Shown: positions 1 through 8,542, counted from the first letter of the stretch. The stretch is DNA of 64,000 nt from CAVUAF01 sp963739375 (GCA_963739375.1 CAVUAF010000014.1:496001-560000); one strand, 5' to 3'. The notes: a model not told the origin generated them from the sequence alone. Translations and numbers: made by a program.

Positions 1-1
1 C

Positions 2-622
2 AAGATACAGCCGGGCGCCGTGGTGCTCACTTTCCCCATCTTCCTGCTCGGCCTGTGGGTTTTTCGCCAAGGCATCCTTCAGGACCCGGCGGGGAACCGC
101 CGGCGGCTACGCAGAGCGCTGCTGCTCGGGCTGTTGATCGGCATACCAGCGAACGTCGCAGCCACCTGGCTGCAACATATCGTCCTAGCGCGGCCGTCCC
201 TCGGCGGCCCCACCACGCTGATGGTCATCACCGTGACGCTCCACCTCTTCGCCCGGCCGACGCTGAGCATGGCGTACGCCTGTGCGGTCGCGCTGCTGTT
301 TCTGAACGAAACCTGGCGGCGGCGCATGATGCCGTTCGCCGCGATCGGCCGTACCGCGCTGTCGAATTACCTGCTGCAGACCATCGTCTGCACAACCATC
401 TTCTACGGCTATGGCGGCGGACTCTTTGCGCGCATTCACCTGGCGGCGCTATTCGTCCTTTCGGTCGCGATCTTCGCTCTCCAAGTGCCACTTAGCCAGT
501 GGTGGCTCGCGCACTACCGCTTCGGTCCGACAGAGTGGCTCTGGCGAACGATGACCTACGGCAAGCCGCCTTCGACGAGGCCTCCAGCACTGGCGGCGGA
601 ACCTCTTGATAGATTCCCGTAG
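2..622 (+). CDS. DUF418 (YeiB-type) membrane protein, C-terminal part
   Basis: The reading frame is open to the left edge of the window, so the gene is cut at its 5' end; the GTG at 20 is probably internal. The visible ~206 residues contain several hydrophobic segments. They end with the family signature of DUF418: an R-T-A-L-S-N-Y-L-L-Q stretch, then G-P-T-E-W-L-W-R and Y-G-K-P near the C-terminus. DUF418/YeiB proteins are inner-membrane proteins of uncertain function, some thought to be transporters or acyltransferase-like. The family call is firm, the function is not. Confidence 0.8.
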   Translation, partial: KIQPGAVVLTFPIFLLGLWVFRQGILQDPAGNRRRLRRALLLGLLIGIPANVAATWLQHIVLARPSLGGPTTLMVITVTLHLFARPTLSMAYACAVALLFLNETWRRRMMPFAAIGRTALSNYLLQTIVCTTIFYGYGGGLFARIHLAALFVLSVAIFALQVPLSQWWLAHYRFGPTEWLWRTMTYGKPPSTRPPALAAEPLDRFP

Positions 623-640
623 ATAAGCCCAGTGCCGCCC

Positions 641-748
641 CACTTAAGCACTTAGCACTTAGCAGTTAGCTGCTGGCTGCTAGCTGCTAGCTACCAGGGG
701 GCACCTTCCGCTGGGGCACAAGTCGCAGTGGCTAAGTGCTAACGGCTG
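641..748. repeat. 7-bp-period array with inverted arm
   Basis: Units CACTTAG, CACTTAG, CAGTTAG, CTGCTGG, CTGCTAG, CTGCTAG run from 641 to about 694. GCTAAGTGCTAA at 731-742 is complementary to the first units, giving a possible hairpin between the DUF418 stop and rbfA. Confidence 0.7.
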
Positions 749-816
749 CGGGCACGGTGCTATCCTCAACAGCAAGTCCGCGGCGCGAGTCCGCCGCCGG
801 TGGATGCGAGAACGAG

Positions 817-1179
817 ATGCCCGAACAGCGGGGACGCCAACATCACTACGAGCGGCTGGGGGTGGCGCTGCGCGAGGAGATCGCCACCATCGTGGAGGGG
901 GAACTCACCGACCCGCGGGTGCTGCCGGCGGAGGTGACGGAGGTCCACCTTCTTCCCGACGGCAAATCGGCGTACGTCTTCGTGCAGGTACACGGGGACG
1001 AGGCGCAGGCGCGGGCGGCGCTGGCCGGCCTGCTCTCGGCCAAGAGTTACGTTCGTCACACGCTGGCGGAACGGCTGGGGCTGCGGCATCCGCCGGAACT
1101 GATTTTTGAACTGGACAGGTCGGAGCAATCCGGGGCTAGAATTGAGCAGCTTCTGGACCGCATCAAGAAACGGCGCTGA
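817..1179 (+). CDS. rbfA: 30S ribosome-binding factor A
   Basis: RbfA is a KH-fold maturation factor that binds the 30S subunit near helix 1 of 16S rRNA and is needed for late assembly and cold growth. The ATG at 817 gives 120 residues, the usual family length. The frame is open further upstream but that part does not look like RbfA. Family signatures visible are the early R-x-x-E-I-A stretch, T-D-P-R-V followed by V-T-E-V, D-G-K-S-A-Y-V-F-V, and the C-terminal R-I-E-Q-L-L-D-R-I with a basic end. It is followed 51 bp later by nrnA, a common rbfA-nrnA pairing in translation/RNA operons. Confidence 0.93.
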   Translation: MPEQRGRQHHYERLGVALREEIATIVEGELTDPRVLPAEVTEVHLLPDGKSAYVFVQVHGDEAQARAALAGLLSAKSYVRHTLAERLGLRHPPELIFELDRSEQSGARIEQLLDRIKKRR

Positions 1180-1230
1180 CGGCGCAAAGTCGGGCGGGAC
1201 GCGGCTTTTCCGGGGTAAGGCGAGGCGGGA

Positions 1231-2208
1231 ATGCTCACGGAAGTATTGCGGCAGATCGAGCAGCGGGAACATTTTGTGCTGACGTCGCACGCGCGTCCCG
1301 ACGGCGACGCGATCGGGTCGCTGCTCGCCTGCAGCCAGGTGCTGCGGCAGATGGGGAAGCGCACGCGCGTGGTGCTGCGCGACGGCGTCCCCGTCATCTA
1401 TCACCCGCTGCCCTTCGCCGACCAGGTGGAGCAGGTGGGGCACGTCCACGGCCCGTGCGACGGCGCCATCATCCTGGAGTGCGACAGTGTGCAGCGCACG
1501 CGGGTCGAGGGGCTGGAGCGCCACTTCCTCATCAACATCGACCACCACCATAGCGGGCGGCCGTTCGCGCAGGTCAACTGGATCGATCCCAGCGCCTGCG
1601 CCACGGCGGAGATGATCTACCGGCTGGCGCGGCAGGCGGGGACCACCATCACCCCGGAAATCGCCACCTGCCTGTACACCGCGGTGCTCACCGATACCGG
1701 CTCCTTTGCCTTCAGCGGCACCAACCAGCGCACCTTCGCGCTGGCGCAGGAACTGGTGCGCTGCGGCGCCGACCCGGTGCGGATCGCGCAGAGCGTCTAC
1801 TTTGCGAACCCGCTCTCCAAGATGCGGCTGCTGGGGGCGGCGCTGCGCAACCTGCAACGCGACGGCGCGCTGACCACGATGTTCGTGACCCGCGACGACA
1901 TGGCCCGGTGCGACGCGCTCGAGGAAGACTGCGAAGGGCTGGTGAACTACGCGCTGGGCATCGCGGGAGTGGAGGTGGCGGTGTTTTTCCGCGAGCTGGC
2001 GGACGGACGCTGGCGGGTGAGCCTGCGCAGCAAGGGCGCGCTGAACGTGGCCTGCGTCGCCGAACACTTCGGCGGCGGCGGGCACGAGTGCGCCAGCGGC
2101 TTCGCCATCGACGGGCCGCTCAGCGTGGCCAGCGAACGCGTGCTGGCACAACTGCGCGTGCGCTGCGATGCCCGGCGGGGGCAGCGGGAAGACAGCTATA
2201 AGCAGTAA
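1231..2208 (+). CDS. nrnA: DHH-family nanoRNase / pAp phosphatase
   Basis: NrnA-type DHH-DHHA1 phosphoesterases degrade 2-5 nt RNA and dephosphorylate 3'-phosphoadenosine 5'-phosphate, using two Mn ions in the cytoplasm. The 325-residue protein has the first metal motif S-H-A-R-P-D-G-D-A-I-G-S near residue 19, the D-H-H motif near residue 104 (N-I-D-H-H-H-S-G), and the DHHA1 substrate loop G-G-G-G-H-E-C-A-S-G-F at 281-291. It lies directly after rbfA, as in many bacteria. The last codons (S-Y-K-Q-stop) are encoded inside a 7-bp repeat array, so the extreme C-terminus is repeat-derived. Confidence 0.92.
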   Translation: MLTEVLRQIEQREHFVLTSHARPDGDAIGSLLACSQVLRQMGKRTRVVLRDGVPVIYHPLPFADQVEQVGHVHGPCDGAIILECDSVQRTRVEGLERHFLINIDHHHSGRPFAQVNWIDPSACATAEMIYRLARQAGTTITPEIATCLYTAVLTDTGSFAFSGTNQRTFALAQELVRCGADPVRIAQSVYFANPLSKMRLLGAALRNLQRDGALTTMFVTRDDMARCDALEEDCEGLVNYALGIAGVEVAVFFRELADGRWRVSLRSKGALNVACVAEHFGGGGHECASGFAIDGPLSVASERVLAQLRVRCDARRGQREDSYKQ

Positions 2209-2242
2209 GCTATAAGCCGTAAGCTATAAGCGATAAGCTGGA
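2194..2242. repeat. 7-bp-period array overlapping the nrnA stop
   Basis: Seven consecutive heptamers: AGCTATA, AGCAGTA, AGCTATA, AGCCGTA, AGCTATA, AGCGATA, AGCTGGA. The nrnA stop codon TAA (2206-2208) is inside the array. Confidence 0.85.
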
Positions 2243-2324
2243 TCGCTGATAGCCAGCCGGGAGAGCCACCGCGACCGGCGCCGCGCCCCGCTTCCCGGGC
2301 ACGGCTGCTTGTACAATCAGCGCC

Positions 2325-2579
2325 ATGCATCCCACGCTCGCGACGCAGTTGGTGTCGTTTACCGGCGCCCTGCTGATCCTCATCGCTTACGTCGGACATC
2401 AACTGCGCTGGATGGACGCCGCGCAACCCACCTACAACGTGCTGAACGTTTTCGGGTCGGGGATTCTCGCCTACATCGCGCTGCGCCCCTTCCAGCTCGG
2501 GTTCGTGGTAATGGAGGTGGCGTGGGTGGTGGTCAGCGGGTACGCGCTGCTGCGCCCGCTGCGGGGAGGCCGCCATTAG
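2325..2579 (+). CDS. Small membrane protein, CBU_0592-like
   Basis: An 84-residue protein with three hydrophobic segments (about residues 8-24, 41-55 and 60-76). A Y-N-V-L-N-x-x-G-S-G-I-L-A stretch in the second segment matches the CBU_0592-like domain found in short bacterial membrane proteins of unknown function. The ATG at 2325 is the natural start. It lies 26 bp before the glycosyltransferase gene on the same strand, so cotranscription is likely. No catalytic residues are evident. Confidence 0.7.
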   Translation: MHPTLATQLVSFTGALLILIAYVGHQLRWMDAAQPTYNVLNVFGSGILAYIALRPFQLGFVVMEVAWVVVSGYALLRPLRGGRH

Positions 2580-2604
2580 CCAGCCGGGAGCCACGGCGGA
2601 GGCG

Positions 2605-4251
2605 TTGAGGGGGCGGCGGCGCGTCGCCTACGACCTCGCGGTAGTGCTCGCCTTCTGTGCCTTCCTCTTCTTCTACGGCGCGGCGGGTTTTGGGCTGACC
2701 GGGGCCGACGAGCCGCGCTACGCGCAGATTGCGCGCGAGATGTGGGAGCGGCACGACTGGATTCTCCCCACGCTGAACGGCGCGCCGTGGCTGGAAAAAC
2801 CGGCGCTGTATTACTGGGAGGCGATGGCCGCCTACCGCCTGGCGGGCGTGGGGGACTGGGCGGCGCGGCTGCCTTCGGCCTTCTCGGCGACGCTGCTGGT
2901 GCTGGCGATTTACTTGTTTGCGCGCCGCCGCTGGGCGTGCGCCCTGGATGCGGCGCTGATCACCGCCGCGACGGCGGGGATCATCGGCTTCGTGGGCGCT
3001 TCCACCGACATGCCGCTGGCCGCGAATTTCGCCATCGGCATGCTCTGCTGGTTTGCCTGGTACGACGAGTTCGATCCGCAGCGGCCGCGGCACGGCTGGC
3101 TGATCGGCTTCTACTTCTTCCTGGCGCTGGCGGCGCTGGCGAAAGGGCCGGTGGCGCCGGGACTGGCGGTGATCATCATTGTGCTGTTCGCGCTGCTGCG
3201 CCGCGAGCCGCGCCTCCTGCTGCGCACGCTGTGGTGGCCGGGCGTGCTGGTGTTCCTGGTCGTAACCGTGCCGTGGTATTGGGCGGTGGAAGTGCGCACG
3301 CACGCGTTCCTGCGCGCCTTTTTTCTCGAACACAACCTGGAGCGCTTCTCCAGCAACCTCTTTCGCCATCCGCAGCCGTTCTGGTACTACCTGCCGGTGT
3401 TGCTGGCGGGACTGGCGCCGTGGACGGTGTACGGCGTGGCGGCCTTCGTGGAGGCGGTGCGAACGCTTCGCCGGCGTCCCCAACCGGCGGCGGACGCGGA
3501 TGCCGCGCGCGATCGCCTGACGCTCTTCCTGGTGCTGTGGGCGGTGGCGCCGGTGATCTTCTTTTCGCTCTCGCAGTCGAAGTTGCCGGGATACATCCTG
3601 CCGGCGATCCCGGCGTGGACCCTGCTGCTGGCGCAGTGGCTGGAGCAACGCCAGAGCGCGGCGCGGCCTGCGGGGCTTGCCTTGCTCGTGCCGCACGCGC
3701 TGCTGGCCGCGGGGATGCTGCTGGCGACGATCCTGCTTCCCTACCGGTTGCTTCACCTGGCGATGCCGCGGGCGGCGATGCTCCTAGCGGGGATCACGGC
3801 GGCGGCGGCGTGCGTGGGTGTGGTGTGGACGGTGCGGGCGCAGGGATACCGGCTGCTGCGCTTTGCCACGCTGGTGCCGATCGTGATCGCGGTGGGGTGG
3901 GTGCAGCGGATTGCGGGACCGTCGCTCGACGCGACCTTGAGCGCCCGGCCGGTGGCGCAGGAGATCGCGCGCATCGAAATCCGGCGCCAGCCGGTCGCCG
4001 TCTTCGGGGCGACGCGGCAGGTGGAGTATGGGCTGAACTTTTATCGCAACCAGGCGATCCCGAACTACGACCGCGGCGAGGTGCCGGCGGGCGAGCACAT
4101 CGTGGTGGGGCGGGCGGGGTCGGAGGCGGCGCTGCGCGCGCGCCTCACGGGGCGGCGCGTGGTGCGGCTGGGCGACTTCGCGCCGCAGCGGCTGGAGTTC
4201 TGGTGGGTGGGTGGGCCGGGGTCAGCCGCGCACGAACACCAGAAAGATTGA
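2605..4251 (+). CDS. Family-39/83 (ArnT-like) lipid-linked sugar glycosyltransferase
   Basis: A multi-spanning inner-membrane GT-C glycosyltransferase of the PMT/ArnT type, which moves a sugar from a polyprenyl-phosphate donor to a lipid or protein in the periplasm. The first periplasmic loop carries the expected acidic motif G-A-D-E-P-R-Y-A (near residues 31-38), then N-G-x-P-W-L-E-K-P-A-L-Y-Y-W, characteristic of this family. About 11-12 hydrophobic segments follow, and 548 residues fits the family. The start is a TTG at 2605 with a GGAGG just upstream; no ATG or GTG alternative gives a better N-terminus. The acceptor cannot be told from sequence. The stop codon TGA lies in the first unit of an 8-bp repeat array. 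Confidence 0.85.
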   Translation: MRGRRRVAYDLAVVLAFCAFLFFYGAAGFGLTGADEPRYAQIAREMWERHDWILPTLNGAPWLEKPALYYWEAMAAYRLAGVGDWAARLPSAFSATLLVLAIYLFARRRWACALDAALITAATAGIIGFVGASTDMPLAANFAIGMLCWFAWYDEFDPQRPRHGWLIGFYFFLALAALAKGPVAPGLAVIIIVLFALLRREPRLLLRTLWWPGVLVFLVVTVPWYWAVEVRTHAFLRAFFLEHNLERFSSNLFRHPQPFWYYLPVLLAGLAPWTVYGVAAFVEAVRTLRRRPQPAADADAARDRLTLFLVLWAVAPVIFFSLSQSKLPGYILPAIPAWTLLLAQWLEQRQSAARPAGLALLVPHALLAAGMLLATILLPYRLLHLAMPRAAMLLAGITAAAACVGVVWTVRAQGYRLLRFATLVPIVIAVGWVQRIAGPSLDATLSARPVAQEIARIEIRRQPVAVFGATRQVEYGLNFYRNQAIPNYDRGEVPAGEHIVVGRAGSEAALRARLTGRRVVRLGDFAPQRLEFWWVGGPGSAAHEHQKD

Positions 4252-4375
4252 GTAATTGGGTAATTGGGTGATTGAGTGATTGAGTCATTTGGTCATTGAA
4301 TGACTGCGTATCGTGCTTTCAATGACGCAATGGCTCAATGAGGAAATGGCTCAATGCGTTAATGACTCAATAAAA
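4247..4375. repeat. 8-bp-period inverted array between convergent stops
   Basis: The left arm is seven octamers, 4247-4302 (ATTGAGTA, ATTGGGTA, ATTGGGTG, ATTGAGTG, and so on). The right arm is seven octamers, 4320-4375 (CAATGACG, CAATGGCT, CAATGAGG, AAATGGCT and so on), and is the complement. The TGA of the glycosyltransferase (4249-4251) and the TGA of the HNH gene (4367-4369, minus strand) both sit in the outer units. It could act as a bidirectional terminator hairpin. Confidence 0.9.
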
Positions 4376-4948
4376 GAGGTACTTCCGCCACTTGGCGTCG
4401 GAGCGTCCGAGCATGCGGATGATGTGGCGGCTGGTGTGGAGGTTAAAGGAGCGGGGCTCGCGCAGCAGCGCCATCGCGGCTTCGTGCGAGAGCTGGTTGC
4501 CCTTGCGGCGATTGCAGGGGTGGCAGCAGGCGACGAGGTTTTCCCAGGTCGAGGCGCCGCCGCGGGAGCGCGGGACCACGTGGTCGAGGGTCAGGTCGCT
4601 GGCCGGGAGCACGACACCGCAGTACTGGCAGGTGTTGCGGTCGCGCAGCAGGATGTTCTTGCGGGAGAGGGCGCGCGTCTGGTGGGGGATGCGGCGATAC
4701 TCGAGCAGGCGGATCACCGAGGGCACGCGCATGGTAAGGCGGGCGGCGTGCAGGTAGTGGCCGTTCACCTCCTCGGTGATGGCGACGCCCTTCAGCACCA
4801 GCACGACGGCGCGGCGCGCCGCGCAGATGTTGATGGGCTCGTAGGAGGCGTTCAGCACCAGCACGGGGGCGTGCATGGTGCTGCCGATGACGCGGCTCGG
4901 CGGAGCGATGTCGTGTTGGTGACTGCGCATCAACCTGGCCGTGCTCAT
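4367..4948 (-). CDS. HNH endonuclease family protein
   Basis: With the ATG at 4948 the protein has 193 residues; the start lies 22 bp after the comF stop, whereas longer starts would run into comF. A zinc-knuckle HNH domain is clear: C-Q-Y-C at 107-110, L-D-H-V-V-P-R-S-R-G-G at 121-131 with the catalytic His123, N-L-V-A-C-C-H-P-C at 137-145, then N-R-R-K-G. The N-terminal ~100 residues (V-L-N-A-S-Y-E-P-I-N-I) match the common stand-alone bacterial HNH family. It probably nicks or cuts DNA, but its target and role are unknown. An alternative start is the ATG at 4876. Confidence 0.85.
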   Translation of the reverse strand: MSTARLMRSHQHDIAPPSRVIGSTMHAPVLVLNASYEPINICAARRAVVLVLKGVAITEEVNGHYLHAARLTMRVPSVIRLLEYRRIPHQTRALSRKNILLRDRNTCQYCGVVLPASDLTLDHVVPRSRGGASTWENLVACCHPCNRRKGNQLSHEAAMALLREPRSFNLHTSRHIIRMLGRSDAKWRKYLFY

Positions 4949-4970
4949 GGGTCCCCAGCCTCTCCTTCCC

Positions 4971-5819
4971 TCAGGCATGCGCGGCCCGCACCGGCGGCGG
5001 GACCGCGTCAAACGTAGCGTGCGGCGGCAGCACGCGCTCGACCTCCGGCTTGAGCGCGCGCGCCACGGTGGCCACCAGGACGCGCGCGGCGCCGGCGCGG
5101 CGCAGGACGCGTGCACACTCGCTGACCGTGGTGCCGGTGGTGAAAACGTCGTCGATGATCAGGAGGTCGCGGCCGCGCACGCGGTCGGCGCGGGCGACGG
5201 CGAAGGCGCCGCGAACGTTCTCGCGCCGCTGATGCGGCGTCAGGCCGGTCTGCGAGGCGGTGGCACGGACCCGCAGCAGCGCCCCGGCCGCGAGCTCCCA
5301 TGGCGTTCCCGTCCCGCGGTGGAGGTTGCGGAGCGCGGCGCGCGCGATCAGGTGCGACTGATTGAAGCCGCGCTGGCGCAGCTTCTGCGCGTGCAGCGGC
5401 ACCGGGATGACCAGCGGCGGCCCGTCCAGGCGCCCGCGCAGGGTGAGCAGTACTTCGCCCAACCGGCGGCCGAGCACGCCCGCGGCGGGGCGTACGCCCT
5501 CGTACTTCAAGAGTTGCAGCAGATCGCGCAGCGCGCCGTCATAACTGCCGTAGGCCAGCGCCTGGGCGAAGGGCGGCTCGACGCGGCGGCACAGGCCGCA
5601 ACGATCGTCGGGCGGCGCGGCGGCCAGCGCCAGGCGCTCGCCGCAAACCGAGCACACGGGAATGTCCAGGCGGTGAATGCCGGCAAGACACGCGGGGCAG
5701 ACCGGGAGCCGGGAAATATTTTCGAGCGGGGCGCCGCAGAAGCGGCAATCGGAGGGGAACAGGGTCGCGAACAGACCGGCAGCGGCACTTTGCAGCAAGG
5801 ACGCGGCGCTATGCGCCAT
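4971..5819 (-). CDS. comF: ComF family phosphoribosyltransferase-like protein
   Basis: ComF proteins act in DNA uptake or handling after competence uptake; the family has an N-terminal zinc finger and a type-I PRTase fold. Here two C-x2-C pairs (C-R-F-C and C-P-A-C) and a further C-S-V-C...C-G-L-C set lie in the first ~80 residues. The PRPP-binding signature L-I-I-D-D-V-F-T-T-G-T-T is near residue 230, and R-x-R-G-F-N-Q-S is the usual mid-protein motif. The ATG at 5819 gives 282 residues starting M-A-H-S; the open frame upstream lacks homology. It is the first gene of a two-gene minus-strand unit with the HNH gene. Confidence 0.9.
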   Translation of the reverse strand: MAHSAASLLQSAAAGLFATLFPSDCRFCGAPLENISRLPVCPACLAGIHRLDIPVCSVCGERLALAAAPPDDRCGLCRRVEPPFAQALAYGSYDGALRDLLQLLKYEGVRPAAGVLGRRLGEVLLTLRGRLDGPPLVIPVPLHAQKLRQRGFNQSHLIARAALRNLHRGTGTPWELAAGALLRVRATASQTGLTPHQRRENVRGAFAVARADRVRGRDLLIIDDVFTTGTTVSECARVLRRAGAARVLVATVARALKPEVERVLPPHATFDAVPPPVRAAHA

Positions 5820-6059
5820 GCGGGAACCTTGCGGCACATCCCGGGTTAGGTCACCGGTACTGCTGAAGACGACCCTCCGTGGTCCGGCCAGCGGCCGGAC
5901 CAATTCGGGTTCAGTATAGCCGCCCGCGGGGAGCCGGCGCAACGCGGGAGGGCGCGGGCGTGGGGCAGTTTGAACTAATGTCGGACGGTCCAGGTCGCCG
6001 CGCGCGATGCGAGTTTGTGTCGCCGGCTAAATCGGCTGTGCCCTTAATAGGCCGCAAGA

Positions 6060-6200
6060 CGGCACGGTCGCTTCGCGCGTCAGGGCTGAAGCCCTGACCT
6101 ACCAAGCCGTGCCCCGATACGTGGCGCGTGCGAATTTCCGGAGCTTCGCTCCGGCTGGACGGCCGAGGGCGGCCGTCCCTACACGTGGGCGGCGCGGGGG
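6060..6200. repeat. 141-bp direct repeat, copy 1 (REP cluster)
   Basis: Identical as far as I can read to 6278-6418. It contains three palindromes: CAGGGCTGAAGCCCTG, CCGGAGCTTCGCTCCGG, and a GGACGGCC/GGCCGTCC stem. The GGCTGAAGCC-type core recurs at 18525-18563 and 21520-21573. Confidence 0.9.
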
Positions 6201-6258
6201 CGATAGGGATGCTTCGGCTGCGCGGCAGCGTGCGCCGCCGCTTCGCTCAGCATGACGG
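6201..6258. repeat. Palindromic 'CTTCG...GCTCAGCATGAC' element
   Basis: Lies between the two 141-bp copies and is a variant of the elements at 13260-13330, 21607-21660 and 32448-32490. All have a GATxCTTCG left half and a CGCTCAGxATGAC right half. No gene is seen anywhere in 5943-6493. Confidence 0.6.
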
Positions 6259-6277
6259 ATCATCAATCGCGCATCTT

Positions 6278-6418
6278 CGGCACGGTCGCTTCGCGCGTCA
6301 GGGCTGAAGCCCTGACCTACCAAGCCGTGCCCCGATACGTGGCGCGTGCGAATTTCCGGAGCTTCGCTCCGGCTGGACGGCCGAGGGCGGCCGTCCCTAC
6401 ACGTGGGCGGCGCGGGGG
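6278..6418. repeat. 141-bp direct repeat, copy 2 (REP cluster)
   Basis: Second copy of 6060-6200, 218 bp downstream. The two copies lie between the comF start and the OPT transporter start, which are divergent genes, so promoters for both must be in or beside this block. I see no convincing -35/-10 pair. Confidence 0.9.
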
Positions 6419-6493
6419 CAGGGCGCACTTGTCAAGGGGCAGGGCGAGTGTTAAGTTTCGACGCTTCAAGTCTTGCCCGACGAGGACTCATAA

Positions 6494-8542
6494 ATGGCCA
6501 CTTTCAACACTCCCCCTCCCCCCCAGAAGTTCGCCCCGTTCGTCCCTCCCACCATGCCGATGACCGAATTCACCTGGCGCGCGGTTCTGCTGGGGCTGGC
6601 AATGACCGGAATCCTAGGCGCGGCCAACGCCTACCTGGGATTGAAGGCGGGCATGACCATCGCCGCCACCTATCCCGCGGCGGTGATCGCGATGGCCATC
6701 CTGCGGCTGATGAAAGGCTCGATTCTCGAGGAGAACATGGCGCGCACCGTGGGCTCCATCGGCGAGTCGGTGGCGGCGGGGGCGGTGTTTACCATCCCGG
6801 CGTTTGTGCTGGCCGGGTTGTGGCCGGGCCTGGGCCCGGAACGCTACTGGGAATCGGTGGCGCTGATGATGATCGGCGGCACGCTCGGCATTCTCTTCGT
6901 CACCCTGCTGCGCCGGGTGATGGTGGAGGACCCCGAACTTCCCTTCCCGGAGTCCGTGGCCGCCTCCCAGATTCACAAAGCCGGACAGCAGGGCAGCATG
7001 GCGGCCAAGATCCTGTTCGCCAACATGGGATTCGGCGCGGTGATGTATTTTCTGTCGCAGATCAACCTCTTCTGGTACACGCGCGCGCAGCTGGTGAACA
7101 TCCCCACGATGCTGAAGGGATTGCGCATCGGGCGCTCCGCCACGGCGCCGGTGGTGGCCACGGGCGGCATGACCACCTTTACTTCCCCCGCCATCAGCCC
7201 GGCGTACCTGGGGGTCGGCTACATCATCGGGCCGCGGCTCGCCGCCCTGAACTTTGCCGGGGGCGTAGTGGCCTGGGGCCTGCTGGTTCCACTCCTAATC
7301 TACTTTCTCGGGCCCAGCCTGCCCCCGATGCCAGCGGGCGCGTCCCCCTTGTCCTACTGGGGCGGTGTGGCCTTCGGTATCTGGTACTCGATCGTGCGTC
7401 CCATCGCGGTGGGCGGCATGCTGGTGGGGGCCTCGTTCACCCTCTTCCGCATGCGCAAGAGCCTGCTGCTGGGCATGAAGCGCGCGGTGGCCGACCTGAA
7501 GAAATCGGCAGCCGTGCGTGAAGCCACGGACCGTACGGAGCGCGACCTCAGCGCCAAGGTGGTGTTCCTGGGCGTGGGGGTGGTGCTGCTGGCAATGTTC
7601 GCTCTCTACTACTACTTCATCGCCGGCGCCGGCAACCTGAGCTCGACGAAGGTGATTGCGGGGGCAGCGATGGCGGCGCTGGTGATGCTGGTACTGGGCT
7701 TCTTCTTCGCCGCGGTTTCGGGCAACCTGGTGGGCATGATCGGCTCCTCCAACAACCCGGTTTCCGGCCTGACGCTGTGCACGCTGGTGGTGGCGGCCCT
7801 GCTGCTGGTGCTGCTGGGGGTGACCGGAGTGGGAGGAGTGGCCGCCGTGCTGGGAGTGGCGGCGGTGGTGTGCGTCTCGTCGGCGGTGGCGGGCGAGATG
7901 CTGCAGGACCTGAAGGTCGGGCACATCCTGGGGGGCACACCGTCGAAGATGCAGATCGGCGACATCTTCGGCATCGTGGTGGCCTCGCTGGTGCTGTTCT
8001 TCCCCCTGGCCATCCTGGACAAGGCCTACCACTTCGGCAGCGCCGCCCTGCCCGCGCCCCAGGCCGGCCTGATGGCCATGCTGGCCCAGGGCATCGTGGG
8101 CGGGAACATGCCGTGGCCGCTGGTGGTGGTGGGGATCCTGATGGGCCTCGCCATGGTCATGGTGCAGGTGCGCAGCCCCATGCTCTTCTCCGTGGGCATG
8201 TACCTGCCGCTGGAGACGACGTTTGCCATCTTCGTGGGCGGCGTCATCCGGTGGATCACCGATAATCTGCGCGACCGCCGCGGCTTCAACGACGCCCAGA
8301 AGGCGCGGGTGGAGAATGCCGGGGTGCTGACCGCCTCGGGCCTGATCGCGGGCGAGGCGCTGTGCGGGCTGGTGATTGCCGGCATCGTGGGCTCCAACCA
8401 CGTGCTGTGGCACCTCAGCGTGGGCGACAATTGGATCACCGGCCTGATCGGGCTGGTGGTCCTGGTGGTGGTGATGATCCGGCTGCCGCTGGCCAACCCC
8501 GGGCGACCGGAGGATCCCGCTCCGCCGACGGCCATCATGTAG
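6494..8542 (+). CDS. OPT family oligopeptide (or metal-chelate) transporter
   Basis: A 682-residue protein with about 15 hydrophobic segments, typical of the OPT/YSL family of proton-driven peptide or metal-siderophore transporters in the inner membrane. Family features visible are the N-terminal F-T-W-R-A-V-L-L-G followed by A-N-A-Y-L-G-L-K-A-G-M-T, then G-S-I-G-E-S-V-A-A-G-A-V-F-T-I-P-A, later S-N-N-P-V-S-G, and near the end Y-L-P-L-E-T-T. The ATG at 6494 fits; proline-rich residues 5-20 precede the first membrane segment. A hairpin-plus-T terminator follows, so it is probably monocistronic. Substrate cannot be inferred. Confidence 0.9.
   Translation: MATFNTPPPPQKFAPFVPPTMPMTEFTWRAVLLGLAMTGILGAANAYLGLKAGMTIAATYPAAVIAMAILRLMKGSILEENMARTVGSIGESVAAGAVFTIPAFVLAGLWPGLGPERYWESVALMMIGGTLGILFVTLLRRVMVEDPELPFPESVAASQIHKAGQQGSMAAKILFANMGFGAVMYFLSQINLFWYTRAQLVNIPTMLKGLRIGRSATAPVVATGGMTTFTSPAISPAYLGVGYIIGPRLAALNFAGGVVAWGLLVPLLIYFLGPSLPPMPAGASPLSYWGGVAFGIWYSIVRPIAVGGMLVGASFTLFRMRKSLLLGMKRAVADLKKSAAVREATDRTERDLSAKVVFLGVGVVLLAMFALYYYFIAGAGNLSSTKVIAGAAMAALVMLVLGFFFAAVSGNLVGMIGSSNNPVSGLTLCTLVVAALLLVLLGVTGVGGVAAVLGVAAVVCVSSAVAGEMLQDLKVGHILGGTPSKMQIGDIFGIVVASLVLFFPLAILDKAYHFGSAALPAPQAGLMAMLAQGIVGGNMPWPLVVVGILMGLAMVMVQVRSPMLFSVGMYLPLETTFAIFVGGVIRWITDNLRDRRGFNDAQKARVENAGVLTASGLIAGEALCGLVIAGIVGSNHVLWHLSVGDNWITGLIGLVVLVVVMIRLPLANPGRPEDPAPPTAIM

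Noticed and set aside
766..2151. Long minus-strand open frame opposite rbfA and nrnA
   Set aside because: It is the high-GC antisense shadow of two well-recognised genes and has His/Arg/Pro/Gln-rich composition without any domain.
6429..6450. TTGTCA...GTTAAG as a promoter for the OPT transporter gene
   Set aside because: The spacer is only about 15 bp and the -10 is poor.
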